A DNA stretch of 59,628 bases from Blautia sp. MSJ-19 (GTDB lineage: Bacteria > Bacillota > Clostridia > Lachnospirales > Lachnospiraceae). Below, piece by piece: positions 16,280-25,575 of this stretch (positions are counted from its first letter, which is position 1; each line of letters begins with the position of its first letter). The stretch spans positions 1-59,628 of the forward strand of contig NZ_JAHLQA010000047.1 in the NCBI RefSeq assembly GCF_018918125.1. Direction: 5' to 3'. The notes beneath the pieces are model-generated. The model ran no database searches. It was not told the origin of the DNA and saw only the letters and a list, made by a program, of their open reading frames with translations. A program made the position numbers and the translations under genes.

Positions 16280-16699
16280 ATGAAATTATATATAAAGAAA
16301 TCAGACTACAACACCATCCTGGCCCATTGCACCGCCGGCCTCCCAAATGAATCCTGCGGCCTTCTTGCAGGAACAAAAGAGGGTGAGGAGATCACCGTCA
16401 CCAAAGTCTACCTCCTCACAAACGTAGACGCCAGCAGAGAACACTTCTCTATGGATCCCAAAGAACAGCTTGCAGCACTCAAAGATGCCAGAGCAAACGG
16501 ATACAAGATCATCGGAAACTTCCATTCTCATCCGGAATCTCCATCCCGCCCATCCGAAGAAGACAAACGCCTGGCATTTGACCCGACCATCGAATACCTT
16601 ATCCTTTCCCTTATGGAAGAAGGAAATCCGGTACTCAAAGCATTCGGAATCGATAAAGAAAAAAATGTCACGATCCACGAGATCGAGATCACAGAATAA
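16280..16699 (+). CDS. hcyD: JAMM (M67) metallopeptidase (HcyD-like)
   Basis: A 139-residue Mov34/MPN-fold zinc peptidase. Catalytic Glu24 (NESCGLL) and the zinc-binding JAMM motif HSHPESPSRPSEED (His82, His84, Asp95, with Ser92) are complete. The family cuts after a diglycine. Given the GG-extension on the carrier protein, I infer that this enzyme trims it so that it can be adenylated. AGAGGA precedes ATG 16280. It may also hydrolyse carrier adducts. Confidence 0.88.
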   Translation: MKLYIKKSDYNTILAHCTAGLPNESCGLLAGTKEGEEITVTKVYLLTNVDASREHFSMDPKEQLAALKDARANGYKIIGNFHSHPESPSRPSEEDKRLAFDPTIEYLILSLMEEGNPVLKAFGIDKEKNVTIHEIEITE

Positions 16700-16717
16700 A
16701 GTCAGGAAGAAAGAACC

Positions 16718-18412
16718 ATGAGCAGACCCTTACAGGTAAAACACTTACATACAGATGTCCTGATCGTAGGCGGCGGCACCGCAGGCTGTTATGCCGCACT
16801 CACCATCAGCAGAAATTCTGACGCTTCCGTACTCGTTGCAGAAAAAGCAAACATCAAACGAAGCGGCTGCCTTGCAGCAGGTGTCAATGCGATCAACGCC
16901 TATATTGTCAAAGGCCGCAAGCCACAGGACTACGTAGATTACGCAACCAAAGATGCGGCAGGAATCGTCAGAAACGACCTCCTTCTGACAGCCGCAGAAG
17001 AATTCAACGAAGTAACGGCAGATATGGAAAAACTTGGTCTCGTGATCCTCAAGGATGAAAACGGAGACTACGTGGCAAGAGGAAATCGTAACATTAAGAT
17101 CAATGGCGAAAACTTCAAACCACTTCTCGCAGATGCCGTATACAAAAGCGAAAATGTAGATGTCCTCAATTACGTAAACATCACAGACCTCCTTACAGAA
17201 AACGGAAAAGTTTACGGAGCTGTCGGTTTTTCCATCATGGAAGAAACAGCCTATGTGATCCATGCAAAAGCAGTCCTGATCGCAACAGGCGGAGCAGCCG
17301 GTCTTTACAAACCAAACAACCCGGGATTTTCCAGACATAAAATGTGGTATCCGCCATTCAACACAGGAGCCGGATACGCAATGGGAATCCGTTCCGGTGC
17401 AGAAATGACAACCTTTGAGATGCGTTTTATCGCACTCCGCTGCAAAGATACGATCGCTCCGACTGGAACCATCGCACAGGGCGTGCAGGCAAAACAGGTC
17501 AACTCCAAAGGCGAAGTCTATGAGCACATATACGGTCTGACTACCAGTCAGCGTGTATATGGAACTGTCAAAGAAAATCAGCTTGGACATGGTCCTTGTT
17601 ATCTTAAGACCTCCGGTATCACATCCGAGCAGGATCAGGATCTTCTCAAAGCATACCTGAACATGGCACCGAGCCAGACCCTCAAATGGATCGAGAGCGG
17701 CAGGATGCCGAGTGAACAGGATGTAGAGATCCAGGGAACTGAGCCATACATCGTAGGCGGTCATACAGCCAGCGGCTTCTGGGTAGATACCCGAAGAGAA
17801 ACTACGATTCACGGACTTTATGCAGCCGGAGATGTGGCAGGTGGATGTCCTCAGAAATATGTGACCGGTGCTCTGGCAGAGGGCAAGATCGCCTCTCTTG
17901 CGATCATTGAACAGTTAAAAGACGATCACAGTGAAGAAACATCCGAAATCGAAAAACAGGCACAGACGATCCTTGCCGACTACGAAAAGATCCGCAATGG
18001 AGAAAACGGTCTGTTCACCATCGACGAACTGGAAGAAGCCATGCAGAAAGTCATGGATGAATATGCAGGTGGAATCGCCAGCAACTATCAGTTCAATGAG
18101 AAACAGCTAAATCTTGCAGAAGAAAAAATCACAAGATTAAGCGAGCTTGCAGATCAGGTCGGTGCAGAAGATATGCATGAACTTCTTTTTGCATACGAAT
18201 TAAAAGAAAGACTTCTCGTCTGTCAGGTGCTGATCGAGCATCTTAAGAACAGAAAAGAAACCAGATGGCATTCTTTCAATGAGAATCTCGATCATCCGGA
18301 AACAGACCAGAATTTTGAAAAATATGTAAATTCCAGAATGGAAGACGGAAAGATCCACATTCTGTTCAGGGATCTGGTAAAGGGGGATACTTATGAGCAT
18401 ACGAATTCGTGA
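16718..18412 (+). CDS. aprA: Adenylylsulfate (APS) reductase alpha subunit, FAD
   Basis: A 564-residue flavoprotein of the fumarate reductase/AprA family. FAD binding is seen in DVLIVGGGTAGCYAA (residues 13-27) and in the C-terminal IHGLYAAGDVAGGCPQKYV. The segment NNPGFSRHKMWYPPFNTGAGYAMG is AprA-like. It reduces APS to sulfite and AMP. It is somewhat shorter than dissimilatory AprA. Its place in a biosynthetic operon with cysDN, and the absence of cysC and cysH in the window, argue for an assimilatory role. It overlaps aprB by 20 bases. Confidence 0.88.
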   Translation: MSRPLQVKHLHTDVLIVGGGTAGCYAALTISRNSDASVLVAEKANIKRSGCLAAGVNAINAYIVKGRKPQDYVDYATKDAAGIVRNDLLLTAAEEFNEVTADMEKLGLVILKDENGDYVARGNRNIKINGENFKPLLADAVYKSENVDVLNYVNITDLLTENGKVYGAVGFSIMEETAYVIHAKAVLIATGGAAGLYKPNNPGFSRHKMWYPPFNTGAGYAMGIRSGAEMTTFEMRFIALRCKDTIAPTGTIAQGVQAKQVNSKGEVYEHIYGLTTSQRVYGTVKENQLGHGPCYLKTSGITSEQDQDLLKAYLNMAPSQTLKWIESGRMPSEQDVEIQGTEPYIVGGHTASGFWVDTRRETTIHGLYAAGDVAGGCPQKYVTGALAEGKIASLAIIEQLKDDHSEETSEIEKQAQTILADYEKIRNGENGLFTIDELEEAMQKVMDEYAGGIASNYQFNEKQLNLAEEKITRLSELADQVGAEDMHELLFAYELKERLLVCQVLIEHLKNRKETRWHSFNENLDHPETDQNFEKYVNSRMEDGKIHILFRDLVKGDTYEHTNS

Positions 18413-18704
18413 AGACCGATGCGTCGGCTGCGGTAAATGTCAGGAAGTATGTCCTGGTACCCTGATCCAGATCAAAGATAAAAAAGCAGTCATGAAATAT
18501 CCAAAGAACTGCTGGGGCTGCGTTTCCTGCGTGAAGGAATGTAAGACAGGTGCCATTGAATTTTATCTTGGCGCAGACATCGGCGGCATGGGAGGAACCA
18601 TGAACGTCACCCAGAAAGGTGATCTCCTCAACTGGAACATCACCAGATCTGACGGCAGTGAACTGGTCATCAGCGTTGACCGGCGAAATTCCAATAAATA
18701 TTAG
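18393..18704 (+). CDS. aprB: APS reductase beta subunit, 2x[4Fe-4S] ferredoxin
   Basis: A 103-residue ferredoxin-type protein with two [4Fe-4S] motifs, Cys10/13/16/20 and Cys40/43/46/50, followed by a short beta-rich tail. It passes electrons to AprA. Dissimilatory AprB proteins are longer because of a C-terminal tail that wraps around AprA; that tail is largely missing here. ATG 18393 lies inside the aprA end, so the subunits are translationally coupled. Confidence 0.87.
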   Translation: MSIRIREDRCVGCGKCQEVCPGTLIQIKDKKAVMKYPKNCWGCVSCVKECKTGAIEFYLGADIGGMGGTMNVTQKGDLLNWNITRSDGSELVISVDRRNSNKY

Positions 18705-18719
18705 TACAGGAGAAAAAAT

Positions 18720-19622
18720 ATGAGCGGATTATCACATTTAGATGAACTGGAAGCAGAAGCAATATATATTATCCGGGAAGTGGCAGCAGAATGCGAAAAA
18801 CCTGTTATGCTTTATTCCATCGGAAAAGACAGCTCAGTGATGCTTCATCTTGCACTGAAAGCTTTTTATCCGGAAAAACCACCTTTCCCGTTTTTACATG
18901 TAAACACAACCTGGAAATTTCAGGAAATGATCAAATTCAGGGATAAGACAGCCAAAGATCTTGGAATTGAAATGCTGGAATATATCAACGAAGACGGGGT
19001 AAAGCAGGGAATCAATCCTTTTGACAATGGATCTGCTTATACAGATATCATGAAGACACAGGCTCTGAAACAGGCACTCAACAAGTATGGTTTCACAGCA
19101 GCATTTGGAGGCGGTCGTCGTGATGAGGAAAAGAGCCGTGCAAAAGAACGAATCTTTTCTTTCCGTAATGAAAACCATGCCTGGGATCCAAAGAACCAGA
19201 GACCTGAGATGTGGAAACTTTATAACACAGAAATCAATAAAGGTGAGAGCATCCGTGTCTTCCCTATTTCCAACTGGACAGAGAAAGATATCTGGCAGTA
19301 CATAAAAAGAGAAAATATTCCGATCGTGCCTCTTTACTTTGCAAAAGAGCGCCCGGTAGTTTATCGTGACGGAAATATTATCATGGTAGATGATGAACGT
19401 ATGCGTCTGAAACCTGGTGAGAAACCGGAAATGAAAAAAGTCCGTTTCCGTACACTGGGCTGCTATCCGCTGACTGGTGGTATTCTTTCAGAAGCAGACA
19501 CCCTGGATGCAATCATTGAAGAAACTTTAAGTTCGGTAGAATCTGAGAGAACCAGTCGAATCATTGATTCTGACGGTGGTACAGCCAGCATGGAAAAGAG
19601 AAAGAGAGAGGGGTACTTCTAG
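18720..19622 (+). CDS. cysD: Sulfate adenylyltransferase subunit 2 (CysD)
   Basis: A 300-residue PP-loop enzyme with [12 protein letters not shown] (about residues 32-43), RDKTAKDLG and [19 protein letters not shown], all typical of CysD. With the GTPase CysN it makes APS from ATP and sulfate. AGGAGA precedes ATG 18720. The stop directly abuts the cysN start. Confidence 0.95.
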   Translation: MSGLSHLDELEAEAIYIIREVAAECEKPVMLYSIGKDSSVMLHLALKAFYPEKPPFPFLHVNTTWKFQEMIKFRDKTAKDLGIEMLEYINEDGVKQGINPFDNGSAYTDIMKTQALKQALNKYGFTAAFGGGRRDEEKSRAKERIFSFRNENHAWDPKNQRPEMWKLYNTEINKGESIRVFPISNWTEKDIWQYIKRENIPIVPLYFAKERPVVYRDGNIIMVDDERMRLKPGEKPEMKKVRFRTLGCYPLTGGILSEADTLDAIIEETLSSVESERTSRIIDSDGGTASMEKRKREGYF

Positions 19623-21314
19623 ATGAGCGGTTTACTGAAATTTATTACCTGCGGAAGTGTGGACGATGGAAAATCCACACTGATCGGACATATACTTTAT
19701 GATTCCAAGCTGCTTTATGCAGATCAGGAAAAAGCTCTGATCCTTGACAGTAAGGTAGGATCCAGAGGCGGCGCGATCGACTATTCACTTCTTCTGGATG
19801 GTCTGATGGCAGAGAGAGAACAGGGTATTACTATTGATGTTGCTTATCGCTATTTCACGACAGATAAGAGAAGCTTCATTGTTGCAGATACCCCGGGACA
19901 TGAAGAATATACAAGAAACATGGCAGTTGGAGCTTCTTTTGCACAACTTGCGATTATTCTTGTCGATGCAAAACAGGGTGTTCTGGTACAGACAAGACGC
20001 CACAGTCGCATCTGTGCCCTGATGGGAATTCATCACTTTGTATTTGCAGTTAATAAAATGGACCTTGTAGGTTACAGTGAAGATAGATTCAATGAGATCG
20101 TAAAAGATATCAACGAACTTTCTGAAAGCCTTGGATTACAGGATGTTGTAATTATTCCGGTCAGTGCGACGGAAGGCGACAATGTAACAGTCAAATCAGA
20201 AAATACACCATGGTATACCGGAAAAACACTTCTGGATCATCTGGAAACAGTCGATGTAACAGAGACAGAGAGCGAAACAGGATTCTATATGCCGGTACAG
20301 AGAGTCTGCCGTCCGAATCATGAATTTCGTGGATTTCAGGGACAGATTGAAAGTGGCAAGATTAAAGTTGGACAGACGATCACCACACTTCCAAGCAACG
20401 AGACTGCAACCGTCAAATCTCTTCTGAACGGAAGCACTTCCGTAGAAGAAGCTGTGACAGGACAGGCAGTGACCATTCAGCTTGACAGAGAAGTAGATGT
20501 CAGTCGAGGCTGCGTCCTTACCGATCAGGCACAGCTTTCTGTAGCGAAGAGTTTTACCGCAACACTGCTCTGGATGGATGACAGCAGACTGACTCTTGGA
20601 AAAGAGTATCTGGTTAAACTGGGGACAAAGAGAATTCCCGGACTTATCCGCAGCATTAAATATAAAATTGATGTTAACACCGGAGAACACATCTCCGCAG
20701 ATTATATCGCGAAAAATGAGATTGCACTGTGCGAGATCGAGCTGGCGGAAAAGATCGTTCTTGATGAGTTCAAAAAACACAAGACTCTTGGCGAGATGAT
20801 CCTGATTGACCGTGTAAGCCATATGACATCTGCCTGCGGTGTACTTGAAACTGTAGAAAACGATGGAGAGAAGCCGTATTTCCAGAAAGATGATATCAAA
20901 GTCGGAGGATATGTATTTGAAGAATTCTACTTCAATCTTGAAAATGCGATGATGTCCAAGGCTGGTTCCGATAAAAAGACCTATCATGTCGGCGATGAAG
21001 TACCGGTTGTCGGAGACAGTTTTAAATATCCGGAATATTTTGATATTCTTTCTGTTGATGATGGGGCAGCAGTGCTGATTCGTGATGGCCAGGTAGAAGA
21101 TATTCAGCGTATTGAGGACTATCGCTACATGGGACTTCCGGTTGTAGATGAAAGAGGAATGGAACTTCTTGTAAAGAGCAGAGCAGATCTTGCAAAATTC
21201 CTGGAAGAAGCAGCAGATATTACGCCGGAAAGACGATCAGAATTACACAACAAATGGCTGCGTTTTGAGACTTACAGAAAAGTCGTGTGCACGGATAACT
21301 TCTGGGTAATTTAA
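19623..21314 (+). CDS. cysN: Sulfate adenylyltransferase subunit 1, GTPase (CysN)
   Basis: A 563-residue elongation-factor-like GTPase. G1 is GSVDDGKSTLIG (about residues 11-22), switch I region EREQGITIDVAYRYF, G3 DTPGHEEYTRNM, G4 NKMDLV. Domains II and III follow. The C-terminal extra region of about 110 residues has no APS-kinase P-loop, so it is not a CysNC fusion. Its GTP hydrolysis drives APS synthesis by CysD. It is the last gene of the operon; no clear terminator directly follows. Confidence 0.95.
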   Translation: MSGLLKFITCGSVDDGKSTLIGHILYDSKLLYADQEKALILDSKVGSRGGAIDYSLLLDGLMAEREQGITIDVAYRYFTTDKRSFIVADTPGHEEYTRNMAVGASFAQLAIILVDAKQGVLVQTRRHSRICALMGIHHFVFAVNKMDLVGYSEDRFNEIVKDINELSESLGLQDVVIIPVSATEGDNVTVKSENTPWYTGKTLLDHLETVDVTETESETGFYMPVQRVCRPNHEFRGFQGQIESGKIKVGQTITTLPSNETATVKSLLNGSTSVEEAVTGQAVTIQLDREVDVSRGCVLTDQAQLSVAKSFTATLLWMDDSRLTLGKEYLVKLGTKRIPGLIRSIKYKIDVNTGEHISADYIAKNEIALCEIELAEKIVLDEFKKHKTLGEMILIDRVSHMTSACGVLETVENDGEKPYFQKDDIKVGGYVFEEFYFNLENAMMSKAGSDKKTYHVGDEVPVVGDSFKYPEYFDILSVDDGAAVLIRDGQVEDIQRIEDYRYMGLPVVDERGMELLVKSRADLAKFLEEAADITPERRSELHNKWLRFETYRKVVCTDNFWVI

Positions 21315-21361
21315 GGGATTTCCTTAAGAACCTTACATATTTGAAAAATGATAAAACCCTG

Positions 21362-21404
21362 CGAGGGGAGAGCACTCGAAGTTGCGAAGGCCGTTCTCCC
21401 CTCG
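21362..21404. repeat. GC-rich perfect stem-loop without T run
   Basis: CGAGGGGAGA (21362-21371) is exactly complementary to TCTCCCCTCG (21395-21404), with a 23-base loop, in otherwise AT-rich DNA. No T run follows on either strand, so a classical terminator is not supported. It could be a repetitive palindromic element or an mRNA 3'-end stabiliser. Confidence 0.5.
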
Positions 21405-21607
21405 AACTCCCCACCAGGCCATGCTAAAAAATCACATATTTATTTGAAGGCTATAGTAAGGTATAAAGTTATATTCCTATAGATAGTATAATTAAATTAT
21501 ATATTTACCTTCAAATTTGAAAAAGATTTAACCTCTTTTTTATTGTAATTTATTGTAATTTATGCTATGTTTTATATAAATAAAAAATAGATCATGCCGA
21601 GATAAGA

Positions 21608-21656
21608 GAGCATATTTAAAGCAGCGGACCGCTGTTTTACTTGTGCTCATTTTTTT
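21608..21656 (+). terminator. Leader hairpin with T run ahead of glpP
   Basis: GAGCA (21608-21612) pairs with TGCTC (21644-21648) around an inner AGCGG/CCGCT stem, followed by seven T (21650-21656), only 26 bases before the glpP start. It lies after a probable promoter, so it looks like an attenuator in the leader. Autogenous control by the antiterminator GlpP is possible (inference). Confidence 0.5.
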
Positions 21657-21682
21657 GCACAGGCGACGGGGAGAAAAACGAG

Positions 21683-22252
21683 ATGGAGCGTATGTTTTGG
21701 GATGCAGTGGAAGAAAATCCGATCATAGCAGCAGTAAAAAATATGGAGGATCTGGAACAGTGTTGTAAGATTCCCGATATACGGGTCATATTCATCTTGT
21801 TCGGGGATATCTGTTCTGTAGCTGATATTGTAAAAGAAGTCAAACGTGCAGAGAAGATTGCTATGGTACATGTTGATCTGATTGGAGGATTAAGTCCGAG
21901 GGAAGTTGCCGTTGAATTTTTAAAGAACAATACAGAAGCAGATGGAATCATTACGACTAAGCCGGCACTGATTCGAAAAGCCAGAGAGCTTTCCATGTAT
22001 ACAGTACTTCGTTATTTTCTTCTGGATTCCATGGCTTATGAAAACATCCTTACACAACAGCATAGTGTTCATCCGGATTTCATTGAAGTTCTTCCGGGAG
22101 CCATGCCCAAAGTCATTCACAAACTTTGTTCTGAAATCAAAGTGCCTGTGATTGCCGGAGGACTGATCACAGATAAAGAATCCGTGATGGGAGCACTTGC
22201 CGCTGGAGCAACTGCAGTATCCTCCACTAATCATAGTGTGTGGGATTTATAA
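21683..22252 (+). CDS. glpP: Glycerol uptake operon antiterminator (GlpP)
   Basis: A 189-residue TIM-barrel RNA-binding protein of the GlpP family, which with glycerol-3-phosphate prevents early termination in leaders of glycerol genes. Landmarks: NPIIAAVKNMEDLEQCC at the N-terminus, MVHVDLIGGLSP, ADGIITTKPALIRKA, and VIEVLPG-like EVLPGAMPK with IAGGLI near the C-terminus. GGGGAG at 21668-21672 supports ATG 21683; an upstream TTG gives an unlikely leader, and ATG 21692 is an alternative. It is directly followed by glpK, and a hairpin-bearing leader precedes the dehydrogenase gene. Confidence 0.9.
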   Translation: MERMFWDAVEENPIIAAVKNMEDLEQCCKIPDIRVIFILFGDICSVADIVKEVKRAEKIAMVHVDLIGGLSPREVAVEFLKNNTEADGIITTKPALIRKARELSMYTVLRYFLLDSMAYENILTQQHSVHPDFIEVLPGAMPKVIHKLCSEIKVPVIAGGLITDKESVMGALAAGATAVSSTNHSVWDL

Positions 22253-22299
22253 CTTCACACATTTGGAATTTTATCAGATTATATAGAAAGATATTATGA

Positions 22300-23838
<1,539 letters not shown>

Positions 23839-23856
23839 ACAATTTGTCTGTAAAAG

Positions 23857-23886
23857 TTGTAATTTATACATCAGATAGACTATAAT
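23857..23886 (+). promoter_or_regulatory. Promoter of the glycerol-3-phosphate dehydrogenase leader
   Basis: TTGTAA (23857-23862), 18 bases, then TATAAT (23881-23886), just after glpK. The transcript would carry a long leader containing an intrinsic terminator, as expected for a GlpP-controlled gene. Confidence 0.6.
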
Positions 23887-23924
23887 AGAATCAGTCAATT
23901 TCATAAAGAGGCAAGAGAAAAGAG

Positions 23925-23972
23925 AGCCTGACAGTAAATCCATTGCAGATGGGTTTATTTGTCGGGCTTTTT
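23925..23972 (+). terminator. Leader terminator, probable GlpP antitermination target
   Basis: AGCCTGACA with following bases (23925-23942) pairs with TGGGTTTATTTGTCGGGCT (23949-23967), followed by T residues to 23972. It lies between a promoter and the dehydrogenase start rather than after a gene, the arrangement of the Bacillus glp leaders where GlpP acts. Confidence 0.65.
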
Positions 23973-24042
23973 CTTATGCTATGAGGACTTACTCTCAATG
24001 TTTCCATGTTGTAAAAATAGAAAAATTATAGGAGGAATTACG

Positions 24043-25575
24043 ATGGAAAAATATGATGTACTCATTATTGGAGCAGGAGTTACCGGCACAGCAGTTGCAC
24101 GGGAACTGTCTCGTTATCAGTTGAAGATCGGAGTACTGGAAAGAGAAGAAGATGTCTGCTGCGGTACATCTAAAGCAAACAGCGCAATCGTTCATGCAGG
24201 TTATGATGCGGAACCAGGAACACTCAAAGCGAAAATGAATGTACGAGGTAATCAGCTTATCGGGGAGTTGGCACAGGAACTGGATTTTCCATTCCGGCGG
24301 AACGGTTCACTGGTTCTCTGCCTGGATGAAAAACAGTATCCGGCTTTGCAGAAACTTTATGAGAAAGGAATTGCCAACGGAGTAAAAGAACTTCGTATCC
24401 TGAGCAGGGAAGAAGTTCTGGAAATGGAACCAAATGTGACAGATCAGGTAGTTGCGGCTCTGTATGCTCCAACGGGTGGAATTGTATGTCCATTTCACAT
24501 GACGATTGCTTTTGCAGAAAATGCCTGCGAAAATGGAGTGACTTTCCATTTCAATACAGAAGTAAAAACGATTTTCCGGAAGCAGGTTGCAGATGCGGCA
24601 GAATCTCCGGAGCAGACAGACATTGAAAAAATGTATCTCCCACATGATACAGGGACATGGCAGCTTGTAACTTCCAGTGGAATTTTTGAAGCAAAATGTA
24701 TTATCAATGCCGCTGGTATTTATGCCGATTATTTTCACAACATGGTCAGTGAAAAGAAAATTCACATTACTCCGCGTAAGGGTGAGTATTGCCTGCTCGA
24801 TAAAACTGCCGGAACGCATGTCGACCATACGATCTTTGCTCTTCCAGGAAAATTTGGTAAAGGTGTCCTGGTCACTCCTACCGTGCACGGTAATCTCCTG
24901 ATTGGACCAACCGCAACCGATATCGAAAATAAAGAAGGGATCAATACTACAAGAGAAGGGCTGGATGAGGTACTTACAAAATCTACCGCAAGCGTAAAGA
25001 ACATTCCAACGCGTCAGGTGATCACATCATTTGCCGGACTTCGTGCACATTCTGACGGAGATGATTTCATTATTGAAGAAGCAGTAAAAGATTTCATAGA
25101 CTGTGCCGGTATTGAATCTCCTGGTTTATCCAGTGCTCCTGCGATCGGAGAAATGGTTGCAGAGATTCTCAGAAAAAAATATGCCCTTCAGGAAAAAGAT
25201 AATTTTATTTCTACCAGAAAAGGAATGAAAGATTTTCAAAAAATGACACTGGAAGAACGTAATGAGCAGATCCGGCATAATCCGGCATACGGAAATATCA
25301 TCTGTCGCTGTGAGATGGTGACAGAAGGTGAGATCATGGACGCGATACACCGACCGTTGGGAGCACGCTCTCTTGATGGAATCAAACGTCGCACCAGAGC
25401 AGGTATGGGACGATGTCAGGCCGGATTCTGTTCACCACGTACCATGGAAATCCTTGCAAGAGAACTGCAGATTCCAATCGAAGAGATCACCAAATCTGGC
25501 AGGAATTCTCAGATCATAAAAGGAACTAATAAATCTTCATTCGTAGATACCTTCAAGGAGGAAAATAGAATATGA
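24043..25575 (+). CDS. FAD-dependent glycerol-3-phosphate dehydrogenase with [2Fe-2S] BFD-like domain
   Basis: A 510-residue flavoprotein of the DAO/GlpA-GlpO family. FAD binding motif IIGAGVTGTAVARELS lies at residues 8-23. The C-terminal BFD-like domain has Cys421-X-Cys423 and Cys458-X4-Cys463, the ligands of a [2Fe-2S] cluster. AGGAGGAATTACG precedes ATG 24043. It should oxidise glycerol-3-phosphate to dihydroxyacetone phosphate. Electrons probably pass to the partner flavoprotein and the cysteine-rich protein encoded next, which overlap or follow closely. No membrane segment is visible. Confidence 0.85.
   Translation: MEKYDVLIIGAGVTGTAVARELSRYQLKIGVLEREEDVCCGTSKANSAIVHAGYDAEPGTLKAKMNVRGNQLIGELAQELDFPFRRNGSLVLCLDEKQYPALQKLYEKGIANGVKELRILSREEVLEMEPNVTDQVVAALYAPTGGIVCPFHMTIAFAENACENGVTFHFNTEVKTIFRKQVADAAESPEQTDIEKMYLPHDTGTWQLVTSSGIFEAKCIINAAGIYADYFHNMVSEKKIHITPRKGEYCLLDKTAGTHVDHTIFALPGKFGKGVLVTPTVHGNLLIGPTATDIENKEGINTTREGLDEVLTKSTASVKNIPTRQVITSFAGLRAHSDGDDFIIEEAVKDFIDCAGIESPGLSSAPAIGEMVAEILRKKYALQEKDNFISTRKGMKDFQKMTLEERNEQIRHNPAYGNIICRCEMVTEGEIMDAIHRPLGARSLDGIKRRTRAGMGRCQAGFCSPRTMEILARELQIPIEEITKSGRNSQIIKGTNKSSFVDTFKEENRI

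Larger units (their letters stand above)
21315..21682 (+). other. Gene-free stretch between cysN and glpP
   Basis: No coding sequence that I can support lies in these 368 bases. They hold a 10-bp stem-loop (21362-21404), a very AT-rich block with a 9-bp inverted repeat ATTTGAAGG/CCTTCAAAT (21442-21450 and 21508-21516), a twice repeated TATTGTAATT at 21541-21560, a probable glpP promoter (TTGTAA 21553-21558, N16, TATAAA 21575-21580), and a leader hairpin with a T run just before glpP. Confidence 0.6.

Noticed and set aside
12499..16699. Thiamine or molybdopterin biosynthesis as the role of the ThiS/ThiF pair
   Set aside because: No thiG, thiH, thiC, moaA, moaE or mog genes are near, while all neighbours are sulfate-reduction or homocysteine genes, and a JAMM peptidase plus C-terminal extension fit the homocysteine pathway better.
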